Shown one piece after another: positions 22,621-27,795 of a DNA stretch of 28,486 nucleotides. A program made the translations under genes and the position numbers. The DNA is from a virus. The DNA lies in the IMG/VR virus record IMGVR_UViG_3300025759_000511, positions 1 through 28,486 of that record, one strand, 5' to 3'. The notes beneath the pieces are model-generated. The model ran no database searches. It had not been told where the DNA came from and saw nothing but the letters and a program-made list of their open reading frames with translations. Each line of letters opens with the position of its first letter. The first letter of the stretch is position 1.

Positions 22621-22675
22621 TCGCTGTTTACTGTGTCAGCTCATCAGTCATAGATATACTATAAGACAAACAAGC
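22610..22675 (-). ncRNA. Hammerhead ribozyme, type III
   Basis: Read on the minus strand. The 3' strand of stem III is TTGTTTGT (22673-22666), followed by C 22665, the cleavage base (cut between 22665 and 22664). Stem I is a closed hairpin TTATAG/CTATGA (22664-22659 with 22653-22648, one G-U) with loop TATAT. Core CUGAUGA at 22647-22641. Stem II: GCTG/CAGC with a 10-base loop. Core GAAA at 22622-22619. The 5' strand of stem III, ACAAACAA (22619-22612), pairs perfectly over 8 bp; C22610-G22675 can extend it past one mismatch. The open stem is III, a different permutation from the other two copies. Confidence 0.92.
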
Positions 22676-22860
22676 ATCCGTAACAGCTAAAAGCCCGCTG
22701 ATGCGTTTTATGTGGGTTGTCCAGTCGCTTAGAAACTATCTAGAATGCATAATGCAAACTGCGGTGGCACTAAGTTTTAATATGTGTTTAAAGTCCGTTA
22801 AAACCAACAAAAATGAGACTTAAAAGCATAATACATATTTAAAACTAATATACAACAGTT

Positions 22861-22889
22861 ATTATAAAGAAATAATCAATAGTATTCAA
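22861..22889 (-). promoter_or_regulatory. Sigma70-type early promoter
   Basis: The minus strand has TTGAAT (22889-22884), a 17-base spacer, and a perfect TATAAT (22866-22861). It faces the early genes and lies just downstream of a terminator. Transcription would start near 22854, giving a leader of about 190 bases before the type III hammerhead cut. A weaker second candidate (TTGTAT, 16 bases, TATTAT) lies further downstream near 22826-22853. This is the expected host-polymerase entry point, like T7 A1-A3. Confidence 0.72.
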
Positions 22890-22913
22890 TTACTTATTGT
22901 CTATCTAAATAAT

Positions 22914-22945
22914 AAAAAAACAGGCATATCCTAAGAATACACCTG
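22914..22945 (-). terminator. Factor-independent terminator before the early promoter
   Basis: On the minus strand CAGGTGTAT (22945-22937) pairs with ATATGCCTG (22929-22921), a 9-bp stem with two G-U pairs and a 7-base loop, followed by seven T. It separates transcripts from the right (late end, or the 23161 promoter) from the early transcription unit. Confidence 0.8.
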
Positions 22946-23029
22946 CATTAAACATACTACTAATAACAATACTATAAATAATACATCTATAATAAGTAAT
23001 GCCTCTAGTATAAGCCATAGTTTATGCAT
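22931..23029 (-). CDS. Possible 32-aa hydrophobic peptide
   Basis: An ATG at 23029 opens 32 codons, MHKLWLILEALLIIDVLFIV and on to a TAG inside the loop of the terminator. Nearly the whole peptide is hydrophobic and would span a membrane once. AAAGG lies about 10 bases upstream. It is the only ORF between the 23161 phage promoter and the terminator, which would make a neat one-gene unit. AT-rich DNA easily yields Leu/Ile-rich ORFs by chance, so this is tentative. Confidence 0.3.
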   Translation of the reverse strand: MHKLWLILEALLIIDVLFIVLLLVVCLMQVYS

Positions 23030-23160
23030 GTAGTAAATACCTTTAGTTAATAGTTAATGAGTAAGTAAATAATAGATATACCCAGATATAACCAGAGTAT
23101 AACAAGTATAATACTTATTACTAATTACTATACTATATACTTAGGTAAAGCCTGTTTATA

Positions 23161-23178
23161 CTAATATGGGAACCTTAA
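23161..23178 (-). promoter_or_regulatory. Phage RNAP promoter at the left genome end (T7 phi-OL-like place)
   Basis: The minus strand reads TTAAGGTTCCCATATTAG, sharing 17 bases (all but the first) with the opposed copy at 23535-23552 and 16 of 18 with the RNA polymerase promoter. It points to the early genes but meets a terminator after about 220 bases. T7 has phi-OL, linked to replication initiation, between its left end and the early promoters. Confidence 0.7.
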
Positions 23179-23206
23179 TGTATTTAGTATGCATATGCTT
23201 TATGTC

Positions 23207-23268
23207 ATACCATATGTAGTATGCTTATATATTGTGTGTGTGCTTGTTGTTATACCATATGTTGTATG
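23207..23268. repeat. Paired CATATG elements in a TG-rich stretch
   Basis: ATACCATATGTAGTATG (23207-23223) and ATACCATATGTTGTATG (23252-23268) match at 16 of 17 bases and begin 45 bases apart, about four helical turns. Each has partial dyad symmetry (CATAC...GTATG). They sit among TGTGTG runs and a further GCATATGC at 23191-23198. They could be protein-binding sites for replication, packaging or regulation. Confidence 0.6.
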
Positions 23269-23534
23269 TGTGTGCTGTGTGTGTGCTATGCGTATGCTAA
23301 AGGTAAAAAAACAGACAAGCTCACAAGCACGCCAAAACATTTTGACCACCTATAGCATACCAAAAGCCTACCCTACGCCTGCCTGCGTGTCCCTTTAAGC
23401 GTCTATATGTGCCTTAAAAGTATTTTTATGGGTACAGGCCTGTCCCTTTTGGCTGACTTTAGGTGATGCCTACGGGGAAAACCGCCTCGGCCAGTATCGA
23501 TATACCCCCTCATATTTTTCTACCAAATATTTGA

Positions 23535-23552
23535 GTAAGGTTCCCATATTAG
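23535..23552 (+). promoter_or_regulatory. Phage RNAP promoter motif in opposite orientation
   Basis: The plus strand reads GTAAGGTTCCCATATTAG followed by GGAAAA, the closest of all copies to the T7 start (TAGGGA). It is inverted relative to every other copy and would drive transcription into the antisense of the endolysin and terminase genes. It contains a small dyad, TTCCC-ATATTA-GGGAA. Confidence 0.6.
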
Positions 23553-23582
23553 GGAAAAGCTGGGTTAACTATGTGTATATAC

Positions 23583-24095
23583 TTATTCCATCATACCATT
23601 ATTGTCACCTTTTAAATTGACCATAATGTTGTATAATGCCATAGCTCTATCAGGGGTTTGTAAAGACCATTTACTAGGTGTACCTTCTTTTGAACCCTTT
23701 AGCATCTCATTAGCAGCTTTTGTAGTATCACCTGCTCTAAGATGTTTAAGCATTGTAGGAAACTTAGATATTCCCTGTTCTCCCATTTGAAAAACCATTT
23801 CTGTAAGTACCCCAAATGCTTCTGGTTTAACAGTAGCCCCATTAAGAAGCCTCTTTGCTCCTTGTGCAGCTGTTAAAAACGTTTCTTTAAACTTCTCCTC
23901 AACAAATGCATCATCAACATAATCATTTTCTTTTAACTCAGAATTTTTAGGAAGTTTATATCCAATTCCAACAGTTAAATAACCCTCAGTATCTTTATAA
24001 ACTTGATTCTTTTTACCCTCATGTTTCTTAATACGTTCTTTAACTTGCTCCATATGTGGGTCATTAATTATGTCTATTTTATTATTTATATCCAT
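23583..24095 (-). CDS. Endolysin, GH24 lysozyme (T4 lysozyme-like)
   Basis: 170 residues. The catalytic triad is clear: E26 in KKHEGKKN, D35 in VYKDTEGY and T41 in LTVGIGY, with the same spacing (9 and 6) as E11, D20 and T26 of T4 lysozyme. Later conserved features include GVLTEMVFQMGEQGISKFPTML and LQTPDRAMALYNIM near the C-terminus (family pattern RR...E...). No signal peptide is evident, so it needs the holin to reach the wall. It cleaves murein beta-1,4 bonds. It overlaps TerL by 10 bases and is the last late gene before the junction region. Confidence 0.94.
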   Translation of the reverse strand: MDINNKIDIINDPHMEQVKERIKKHEGKKNQVYKDTEGYLTVGIGYKLPKNSELKENDYVDDAFVEEKFKETFLTAAQGAKRLLNGATVKPEAFGVLTEMVFQMGEQGISKFPTMLKHLRAGDTTKAANEMLKGSKEGTPSKWSLQTPDRAMALYNIMVNLKGDNNGMME

Positions 24096-25726
24096 CTGTC
24101 CTCTCTAGGTTGTCTGCCAATAGCAGATTCCATAAATTGTTCTAATTCTTGGTTTATTAAATCCTCTTTGTGCTGATTATAAGACAATGTCTGGTCTCTA
24201 TCCATACGTTCTACCCAATAGTTAGCTGCAATAGCCAAAGCATCTATTTGGTCATCATGTCTTAATGCACCTTTATCTCTAGTAATCCTAGTCATTTGTC
24301 TAAATAACTGGTGGTCAGGTTCTAATTTAAAGTCTTCTTTAACAAGTAAATCATCAATAACTAACCTGTGGCTATTCATAATAGGCTCTAAAGTATCAAT
24401 AATACGCTTTTCTTTTTGTATATTATGTCTAACTTCTTCTATTTCACAGGGGTGAATCTTAGCCATTACAGGCTTTAATAAAGCTGTTGCCATACCATCA
24501 CCAAAGTTACTCTCAATAACTACATAGTTAACTTCTTGTTCTTTAGCAATATGAGATAAACGAGACATAGTCTCATCTGAATATCCACCATCTAATGAAC
24601 CTATAGCAGTCAAATATAATACACCGTGTAACATCTTTAATACACAGTAAGCTGTCTTGTCTTCCCCACGCCCAGAGGGGTCTATAGCCATCACAGAGCC
24701 CTCAAATTTAGTGAATTCAGGGCTGGTGTACATTGGAGCCACATAATAATCGCCTTTAAGCCCAACGTTAGGTAAATCAGGGTTTATAGCCTTAATTTGC
24801 TCTACTCCAGATGCCCATTGTATCTTAGCTGGTGCTTCTTTCCATGTAGAACATCCAGACATAACAATTAAATCGTTTAGCTTTAATGGGTATCTATTAG
24901 CGTCAGACATAGTAGTGTCTAACATAAACTGTAAATTAAATCCAGATTTACCGTAAGATGATTGTCTTTCTAACAAATCAACGGCATCAAATCTCTTAGG
25001 GTCTGTAGGTTGTCCCTCTTTATCTGTGATTTTAGCTATCATAGGAGCTATTTTATGACCGAAACTAATCATTTGTGTCTTAGTTGGGTATAATGCAGTC
25101 CATATTCTAGTCTTATAACCACGTTCTTCAAGGTCATTATACAATGACATCTCTGTTTGTGGTGTGCCTAAGAAGATAATCCTACCTACTTCAGGCTTAA
25201 TAATTGCATCAAATTCTTTTACTGTCTCACCTAATCTATCACGCATAAGCTGCGTTTGTGAGTTATTAGCAGATTCTACGTCATCTGCAATGATTAAATC
25301 AGCACGTGAACCTGTTAATTGACCTGTAATACCCATAGATTTCACTGATGGTGCATGAGATGCAGTCGCTGGGGCTACATCAAAGCTAACCTTAGAACTT
25401 CTTTGGTTATCTCTAGGTACTAAATGTTTTAATATTGGCATTTCACCAATAAGTCTTTGTGTAAATGTACTAAAGTCATCTGCTCTTGATTTACTAGCAG
25501 ATACCACTAAAATGTTTCTTTGTGGGTTTAATAAAAGCTGGTGACAGACAAATGCTGATGTAATCCAAGACTTACCTACGCCCCTAAAGGCCTCAATAAC
25601 AAGTCTTTTCTCAGAACTTTGTAAATAATCAGCTATATCGTACTGTATCGGTGTTGGTTCTGGTAAATTTAAGTGTTTCCAACAAAGATATAAAAAGTTT
25701 TTAAAGTTTTTTATTCTATTATCCAT
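24086..25726 (-). CDS. terL: Terminase large subunit (T7 gp19-like)
   Basis: 546 residues, against 586 in T7. ATPase: Walker A RGVGKSW at 48-54, Walker B LIIADD at 144-149 followed by E151, and a coupling motif FLGTPQTE at 185-192. RNase H-like nuclease: D349 in MAIDPSGRGED, E405 in VVIESNFGDG, and D491/D492/D495 in RHDDQIDALAIA. It drives DNA into the prohead through the portal and cuts the concatemer. TerS overlaps its start by 8 bases and endolysin its end by 10. All motor and nuclease residues I looked for are present. Confidence 0.97.
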   Translation of the reverse strand: MDNRIKNFKNFLYLCWKHLNLPEPTPIQYDIADYLQSSEKRLVIEAFRGVGKSWITSAFVCHQLLLNPQRNILVVSASKSRADDFSTFTQRLIGEMPILKHLVPRDNQRSSKVSFDVAPATASHAPSVKSMGITGQLTGSRADLIIADDVESANNSQTQLMRDRLGETVKEFDAIIKPEVGRIIFLGTPQTEMSLYNDLEERGYKTRIWTALYPTKTQMISFGHKIAPMIAKITDKEGQPTDPKRFDAVDLLERQSSYGKSGFNLQFMLDTTMSDANRYPLKLNDLIVMSGCSTWKEAPAKIQWASGVEQIKAINPDLPNVGLKGDYYVAPMYTSPEFTKFEGSVMAIDPSGRGEDKTAYCVLKMLHGVLYLTAIGSLDGGYSDETMSRLSHIAKEQEVNYVVIESNFGDGMATALLKPVMAKIHPCEIEEVRHNIQKEKRIIDTLEPIMNSHRLVIDDLLVKEDFKLEPDHQLFRQMTRITRDKGALRHDDQIDALAIAANYWVERMDRDQTLSYNQHKEDLINQELEQFMESAIGRQPREDRWI

Positions 25727-26012
25727 CTATATCAAATGGCACATCATCTAAGATGTTGTCAGGTTTCTTTTGTAAACTCTGAGAACTATAAGTTTTACAT
25801 ACATCTAAACATACTTTCATTTCTGAAGCAGTTAAATCTTGTCCTGATTTAAGCTTTGCATAAGCATGCGAAACTAATAATTCTGGTAATTCTTTAATAA
25901 TCTTATCAATGGTAGATTGATTATTACATTGACATGAGGAATATTCTTTTCCACATGAACATGATTTCATTTCTACTGGTCTATTTTCCACGACCTTGTC
26001 CTCTATAGTCAT
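25719..26012 (-). CDS. terS: Terminase small subunit (T7 gp18-like)
   Basis: 97 residues, close to T7 gp18 (89). After a Cys-rich N-terminal stretch (SCSCGKEYSSCQC), which may bind zinc, a helical core follows: IIKELPELLVSHAYAKLKSG, then QDLTASEMKVCLDVCKTY, ending DDVPFDIDG. The LKSGQDLTASEMKVCLDVC helix resembles small terminases of marine T7-like phages. Position directly before TerL and size support the call. It would recognise the packaging site. Confidence 0.8.
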   Translation of the reverse strand: MTIEDKVVENRPVEMKSCSCGKEYSSCQCNNQSTIDKIIKELPELLVSHAYAKLKSGQDLTASEMKVCLDVCKTYSSQSLQKKPDNILDDVPFDIDG

Positions 26013-26091
26013 TTTTGTCTTTCTTTGAGTGTCTTCCCTTGCGTTTAATTCTTTTTCTAGGTGAAAATACCTGTTGTGCTTTTTTGGCCAT
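25981..26091 (-). CDS. Very small basic protein upstream of terminase (36 aa)
   Basis: 36 residues from the ATG at 26091: MAKKAQQVFSPRKRIKRKGR, then HSKKDKN and a terminal YRGQGRGK. I recognise this layout (PRKR.KRKG.H.KK...YRGQGR) as a recurrent small protein next to the terminase genes of marine phages. It overlaps the TerS start by 32 bases in another frame. It is likely nucleic-acid binding because of its charge (inference). Confidence 0.75.
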   Translation of the reverse strand: MAKKAQQVFSPRKRIKRKGRHSKKDKNDYRGQGRGK

Positions 26092-26093
26092 TG

Positions 26094-26198
26094 CTATTTC
26101 TTTGGTTTCTTTAGGTCACAAACATATAGTTTTTTCCAAAGCCTATTTTCCCATCTACTTATGATGGTTAATAAAAACCTTAGAAATTTTCTATACAT
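26094..26198 (-). CDS. Very small basic/hydrophobic protein (34 aa)
   Basis: 34 residues from the ATG at 26198, preceded by GAGGTG. It starts MYRKFLRFLLTIISRWENRL and ends LKKPKK. The N-terminal part could form an amphipathic membrane-associated helix. It ends 2 bases before the 36-aa ORF. Tight packing and a good ribosome-binding site support it; function unknown. Confidence 0.55.
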   Translation of the reverse strand: MYRKFLRFLLTIISRWENRLWKKLYVCDLKKPKK

Positions 26199-26213
26199 TA
26201 ATCACCTCATTAG

Positions 26214-26333
26214 TTACATCCCAGTGTATTTAAAGGGATTACAGTTATCAATATCTTTTTTCATGTTTTTACATTTACATGATTTTAATAGACAACAAAT
26301 GCCTATCCATAATTTATATATACATTTATTCAT
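26214..26333 (-). CDS. Very small Cys-rich protein (39 aa)
   Basis: 39 residues from the ATG at 26333, overlapping the stop of the 63-aa ORF (TAATG). Six Cys occur in 39 residues (MNKC, GICC, KSCKCK, NCN). A short hydrophobic stretch IYKLWIGICCLL precedes the Cys/Lys part. It may be a membrane-anchored or metal-binding miniprotein; I know no family. Confidence 0.5.
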   Translation of the reverse strand: MNKCIYKLWIGICCLLKSCKCKNMKKDIDNCNPFKYTGM

Positions 26334-26524
26334 TATATTTCTTTTGCTTTAATGTTGATGTGTCCAACAATCTTATTTTTGTTAGTACCTTCTTTAATTT
26401 TATAACCTGAAGTACCATTAGCATTGATGTCAACTTCTTTCCTACTTTTAAGAAGAAGTTTATTACTTTGCTCTTTTTTCTTTTCTTCATGGTTTTTAAT
26501 AATTAAATCTTTTAATCTTTCCAT
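26333..26524 (-). CDS. Hypothetical charged protein (63 aa)
   Basis: 63 residues, very rich in Lys and Glu: RLKDLIIKNHEEKKKEQSNK then SRKEVDINANGTSGYKIKEG and an end IKAKEI. Likely a helix followed by a small beta or disordered part. It starts 1 base after the holin-like gene stop. No clear Shine-Dalgarno. Function unknown; it lies in the lysis/packaging cluster. Confidence 0.6.
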   Translation of the reverse strand: MERLKDLIIKNHEEKKKEQSNKLLLKSRKEVDINANGTSGYKIKEGTNKNKIVGHINIKAKEI

Positions 26525-26525
26525 A

Positions 26526-26906
26526 TTATTTCTTAAATTTATCCATTATGTTCATACCAAAAGAACCAGAAACTATAGTTAAAATAATCCACCAAAATTC
26601 TGAAGGAGCTTTTGATAATAATTCCCATCCTAAAACCATGAATGGCTGTGTGTATGGTATAAAATGGGCACCTAATAAACCTGAAAAAAACAATGTTAAC
26701 CATTCATCCTTCCAAGATTTCTCACTAGAAATAACTTGTTGTAATTGAACTGTTTTAGCAGCTTCAATTTCAGCTATTCTTTCTATTTTTTTAACTTCTA
26801 AATGATGTTGTACAGCACCAATAGTCTTGTCAACAACAAGTTTTGCTATTGGGTTTTTAAATAGGAAGCCTAATATAGGTAGCATTTTGATATTTTGATT
26901 TCTCAC
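26526..26906 (-). CDS. Holin-like membrane protein (126 aa)
   Basis: 126 residues from a GTG at 26906; an ATG seven codons in (26885) is an equally possible start. The N-terminal segment LPILGFLFKNPIAKLVVDKT is followed by a helical HLEVKKIERIAEIEAAKTVQ region, then two hydrophobic segments (LTLFFSGLLGAHFIPYTQPF and WWIILTIVSGSFG) around WELLSKAPSEF. The KDEWLT...G...P...W...I.GSFG pattern recalls the 3TM holin family found in marine phages and gene transfer agents. It would permeabilise the inner membrane so that the GH24 endolysin reaches the wall. Its start overlaps the secreted 77-aa gene by about 50 bases. Confidence 0.72.
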   Translation of the reverse strand: MRNQNIKMLPILGFLFKNPIAKLVVDKTIGAVQHHLEVKKIERIAEIEAAKTVQLQQVISSEKSWKDEWLTLFFSGLLGAHFIPYTQPFMVLGWELLSKAPSEFWWIILTIVSGSFGMNIMDKFKK

Positions 26907-27090
26907 AAGTTAATGTTAATGCAATATTTCTAGCAATTAAATCAGGATTCATGTAATCAACAATTTCTTTACCAGATTCAAAACATTCTTCATAAGTAGA
27001 ATATGTCATTGGTATTTCGCCTTTGATACATAAATCTAAATTACTTGCACCGATAGATAAAAAACATACTACAGCAGTTAATTTAAACAT
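26857..27090 (-). CDS. Small secreted protein of unknown function (77 aa)
   Basis: 77 residues. The first 16 (MFKLTAVVCFLSIGAS) look like a signal peptide with a possible cleavage after SIGAS. The mature part has four Cys counting the one at LDLC (LDLCIKGEI, EECFESG, LTLTCEKS), suited to disulfides in the periplasm. It lies between the coiled-coil/TM gene and the holin, so it may act in lysis or its timing, as an antiholin or spanin-like role (inference). Confidence 0.65.
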   Translation of the reverse strand: MFKLTAVVCFLSIGASNLDLCIKGEIPMTYSTYEECFESGKEIVDYMNPDLIARNIALTLTCEKSKYQNATYIRLPI

Positions 27091-27296
27091 TACGGTAATA
27101 ATATGTCTTTTATTATAATAATAAATTGTCCAAAAACCATAATACCCACTGTCCAGATTACTTTGCGTATGCTTGCTATATCTTGCTCAATGTGTGTTAA
27201 ATGATTTGTTTCAATGGTTTCAATTGATTGGCGAATTAATTTTATATCTCCTTTAACTCTCTCAATTTCAATATTGAGGTCATGTATTTCTTTCAT
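27090..27296 (-). CDS. Coiled-coil plus C-terminal membrane anchor, XhlA-like (68 aa)
   Basis: 68 residues. A heptad-like helix covers about residues 1-48 (IEIERVKGDIKLIRQSIETI, NHLTHIEQDIASIRK), followed by one transmembrane segment VIWTVGIMVFGQFIIII. This arrangement and the NH..HIE.DI motif resemble XhlA-type cell-lysis accessory proteins. It overlaps the next gene by one base. GGAG lies 22 bases upstream of the ATG, which is far, so translational coupling to the preceding 20-aa ORF is possible. Confidence 0.68.
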   Translation of the reverse strand: MKEIHDLNIEIERVKGDIKLIRQSIETIETNHLTHIEQDIASIRKVIWTVGIMVFGQFIIIIKDILLP

Positions 27297-27300
27297 AATT

Positions 27301-27363
27301 TTAATGCAGAATTGCTCCTTGTCTGCTTATAAATTCAAACTCGTCTTCTGTATATGGGAACAT
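27301..27363 (-). CDS. Possible 20-aa peptide
   Basis: An ATG at 27363 opens 20 codons (MFPYTEDEFEFISRQGAILH). It begins 1 base after the stop of the 29-aa ORF (TTAACATG), and GGAG near its end may serve the next gene. The acidic aromatic pattern resembles short ORFs in other marine phages, but the size makes the call uncertain. A promoter-like GTTCCCATATACAG overlaps its start. Confidence 0.35.
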   Translation of the reverse strand: MFPYTEDEFEFISRQGAILH

Positions 27364-27364
27364 G

Positions 27365-27454
27365 TTAATTTGTACCTTTTTCTATTTTTTTGTACCAGCA
27401 AACACATTTTTTGTTGTGAAAGATTTTACAAATAAGTTTTTTAATTGTTTTCAT
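27365..27454 (-). CDS. Possible 29-aa Lys/Cys-rich peptide
   Basis: An ATG at 27454, 2 bases after the chaperone-like gene stop, opens 29 codons: MKTIKKLICKIFHNKKCVCW and YKKIEKGTN. It has a KCVC pair and is strongly basic. The gap-free chain of tiny ORFs here (29 aa, 20 aa, 68 aa) favours translation, but no ribosome-binding site is evident. Confidence 0.4.
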   Translation of the reverse strand: MKTIKKLICKIFHNKKCVCWYKKIEKGTN

Positions 27455-27456
27455 AA

Positions 27457-27792
27457 TTATGGCTTTGTAGGAAATACAACAGCTTTCACTTCTTCTACTG
27501 TTAGTAATCCTTCAGTTATATCTCTCAATGCTTGTCTGTATGCAGACATTTCTGGAGATAAGGTTTGGTCAGATAAAGCATGAAAATCTGTATCTGCTAA
27601 TAGTTTATTTCTTTTGGCTCTTAATTCATCTAATGCCATTTCAAATTCTACAATAGGAAATTGTGCTTCTATGTCAGCTTTAGGAATAGGTGTTGTTCCA
27701 TTGTGCCATTTAACAGTATTTATATCATTATTATTTATAGATACTTCTGCTTTTGGATTAATTTTTTGAATTGCTTTTATAATGTCTATCAT
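27457..27792 (-). CDS. Phage tail assembly chaperone-like protein (XkdW/tail_APC type, 111 aa)
   Basis: 111 residues. N-terminal half: INPKAEVSINNNDINTVKWH and a Pro/Ile-rich link. C-terminal half: LRAKRNKLLADTDFHALSDQ, then MSAYRQALRDITEGL, ending with a short FP. The R.KRN.LL..TD ... YRQALRDI pattern is typical of tail fibre assembly/chaperone C-terminal domains found beside fibre genes. It follows the fibre-like gene by 3 bases, as expected. Confidence 0.78.
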   Translation of the reverse strand: MIDIIKAIQKINPKAEVSINNNDINTVKWHNGTTPIPKADIEAQFPIVEFEMALDELRAKRNKLLADTDFHALSDQTLSPEMSAYRQALRDITEGLLTVEEVKAVVFPTKP

Positions 27793-27795
27793 AAT

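Larger units (their letters stand above)
22676..23582. other. Gene-poor early/late junction region (about 900 bases)
   Basis: No gene of normal size lies here. From right to left it contains: a plus-oriented phage promoter motif (23535-23552), a GC-richer block (about 23330-23520), a TG-rich stretch with repeated CATATG elements (23190-23300), a minus-oriented phage promoter motif (23161-23178), a very AT-rich stretch with a possible 32-aa ORF, a terminator, a sigma70-type promoter and an untranslated leader up to the type III hammerhead. Packaging genes end on one side and early genes begin on the other, so the physical ends or terminal repeat of the virion DNA should lie in this region. The exact ends cannot be read from one strand of sequence. 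Confidence 0.7.

Noticed and set aside
23189-23398. Plus-strand 69-codon ORF in the junction region
   Set aside because: It is a low-complexity Val/Cys/Tyr translation of TG repeats, on the strand with no other genes, and has no ribosome-binding site.
23434-23460. Plus-strand terminator at GGGTACAGGCCTGTCCCTTTT
   Set aside because: The hairpin is possible, but no plus-strand transcription unit is established; it could only serve a transcript from elsewhere on that strand.
23389-23510. 36-codon minus-strand ORF in the GC-richer block (Arg-rich)
   Set aside because: It uses many AGG/CGG-type codons unlike the phage's genes, lacks a ribosome-binding site and lies in the likely terminal-repeat region.
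27340-27363. Additional phage promoter near 27350 (TGTTCCCATATACAG on the minus strand)
   Set aside because: The core matches only with an inserted base, and the 5' half does not fit; it lies in coding sequence. Kept only as a weak possibility.
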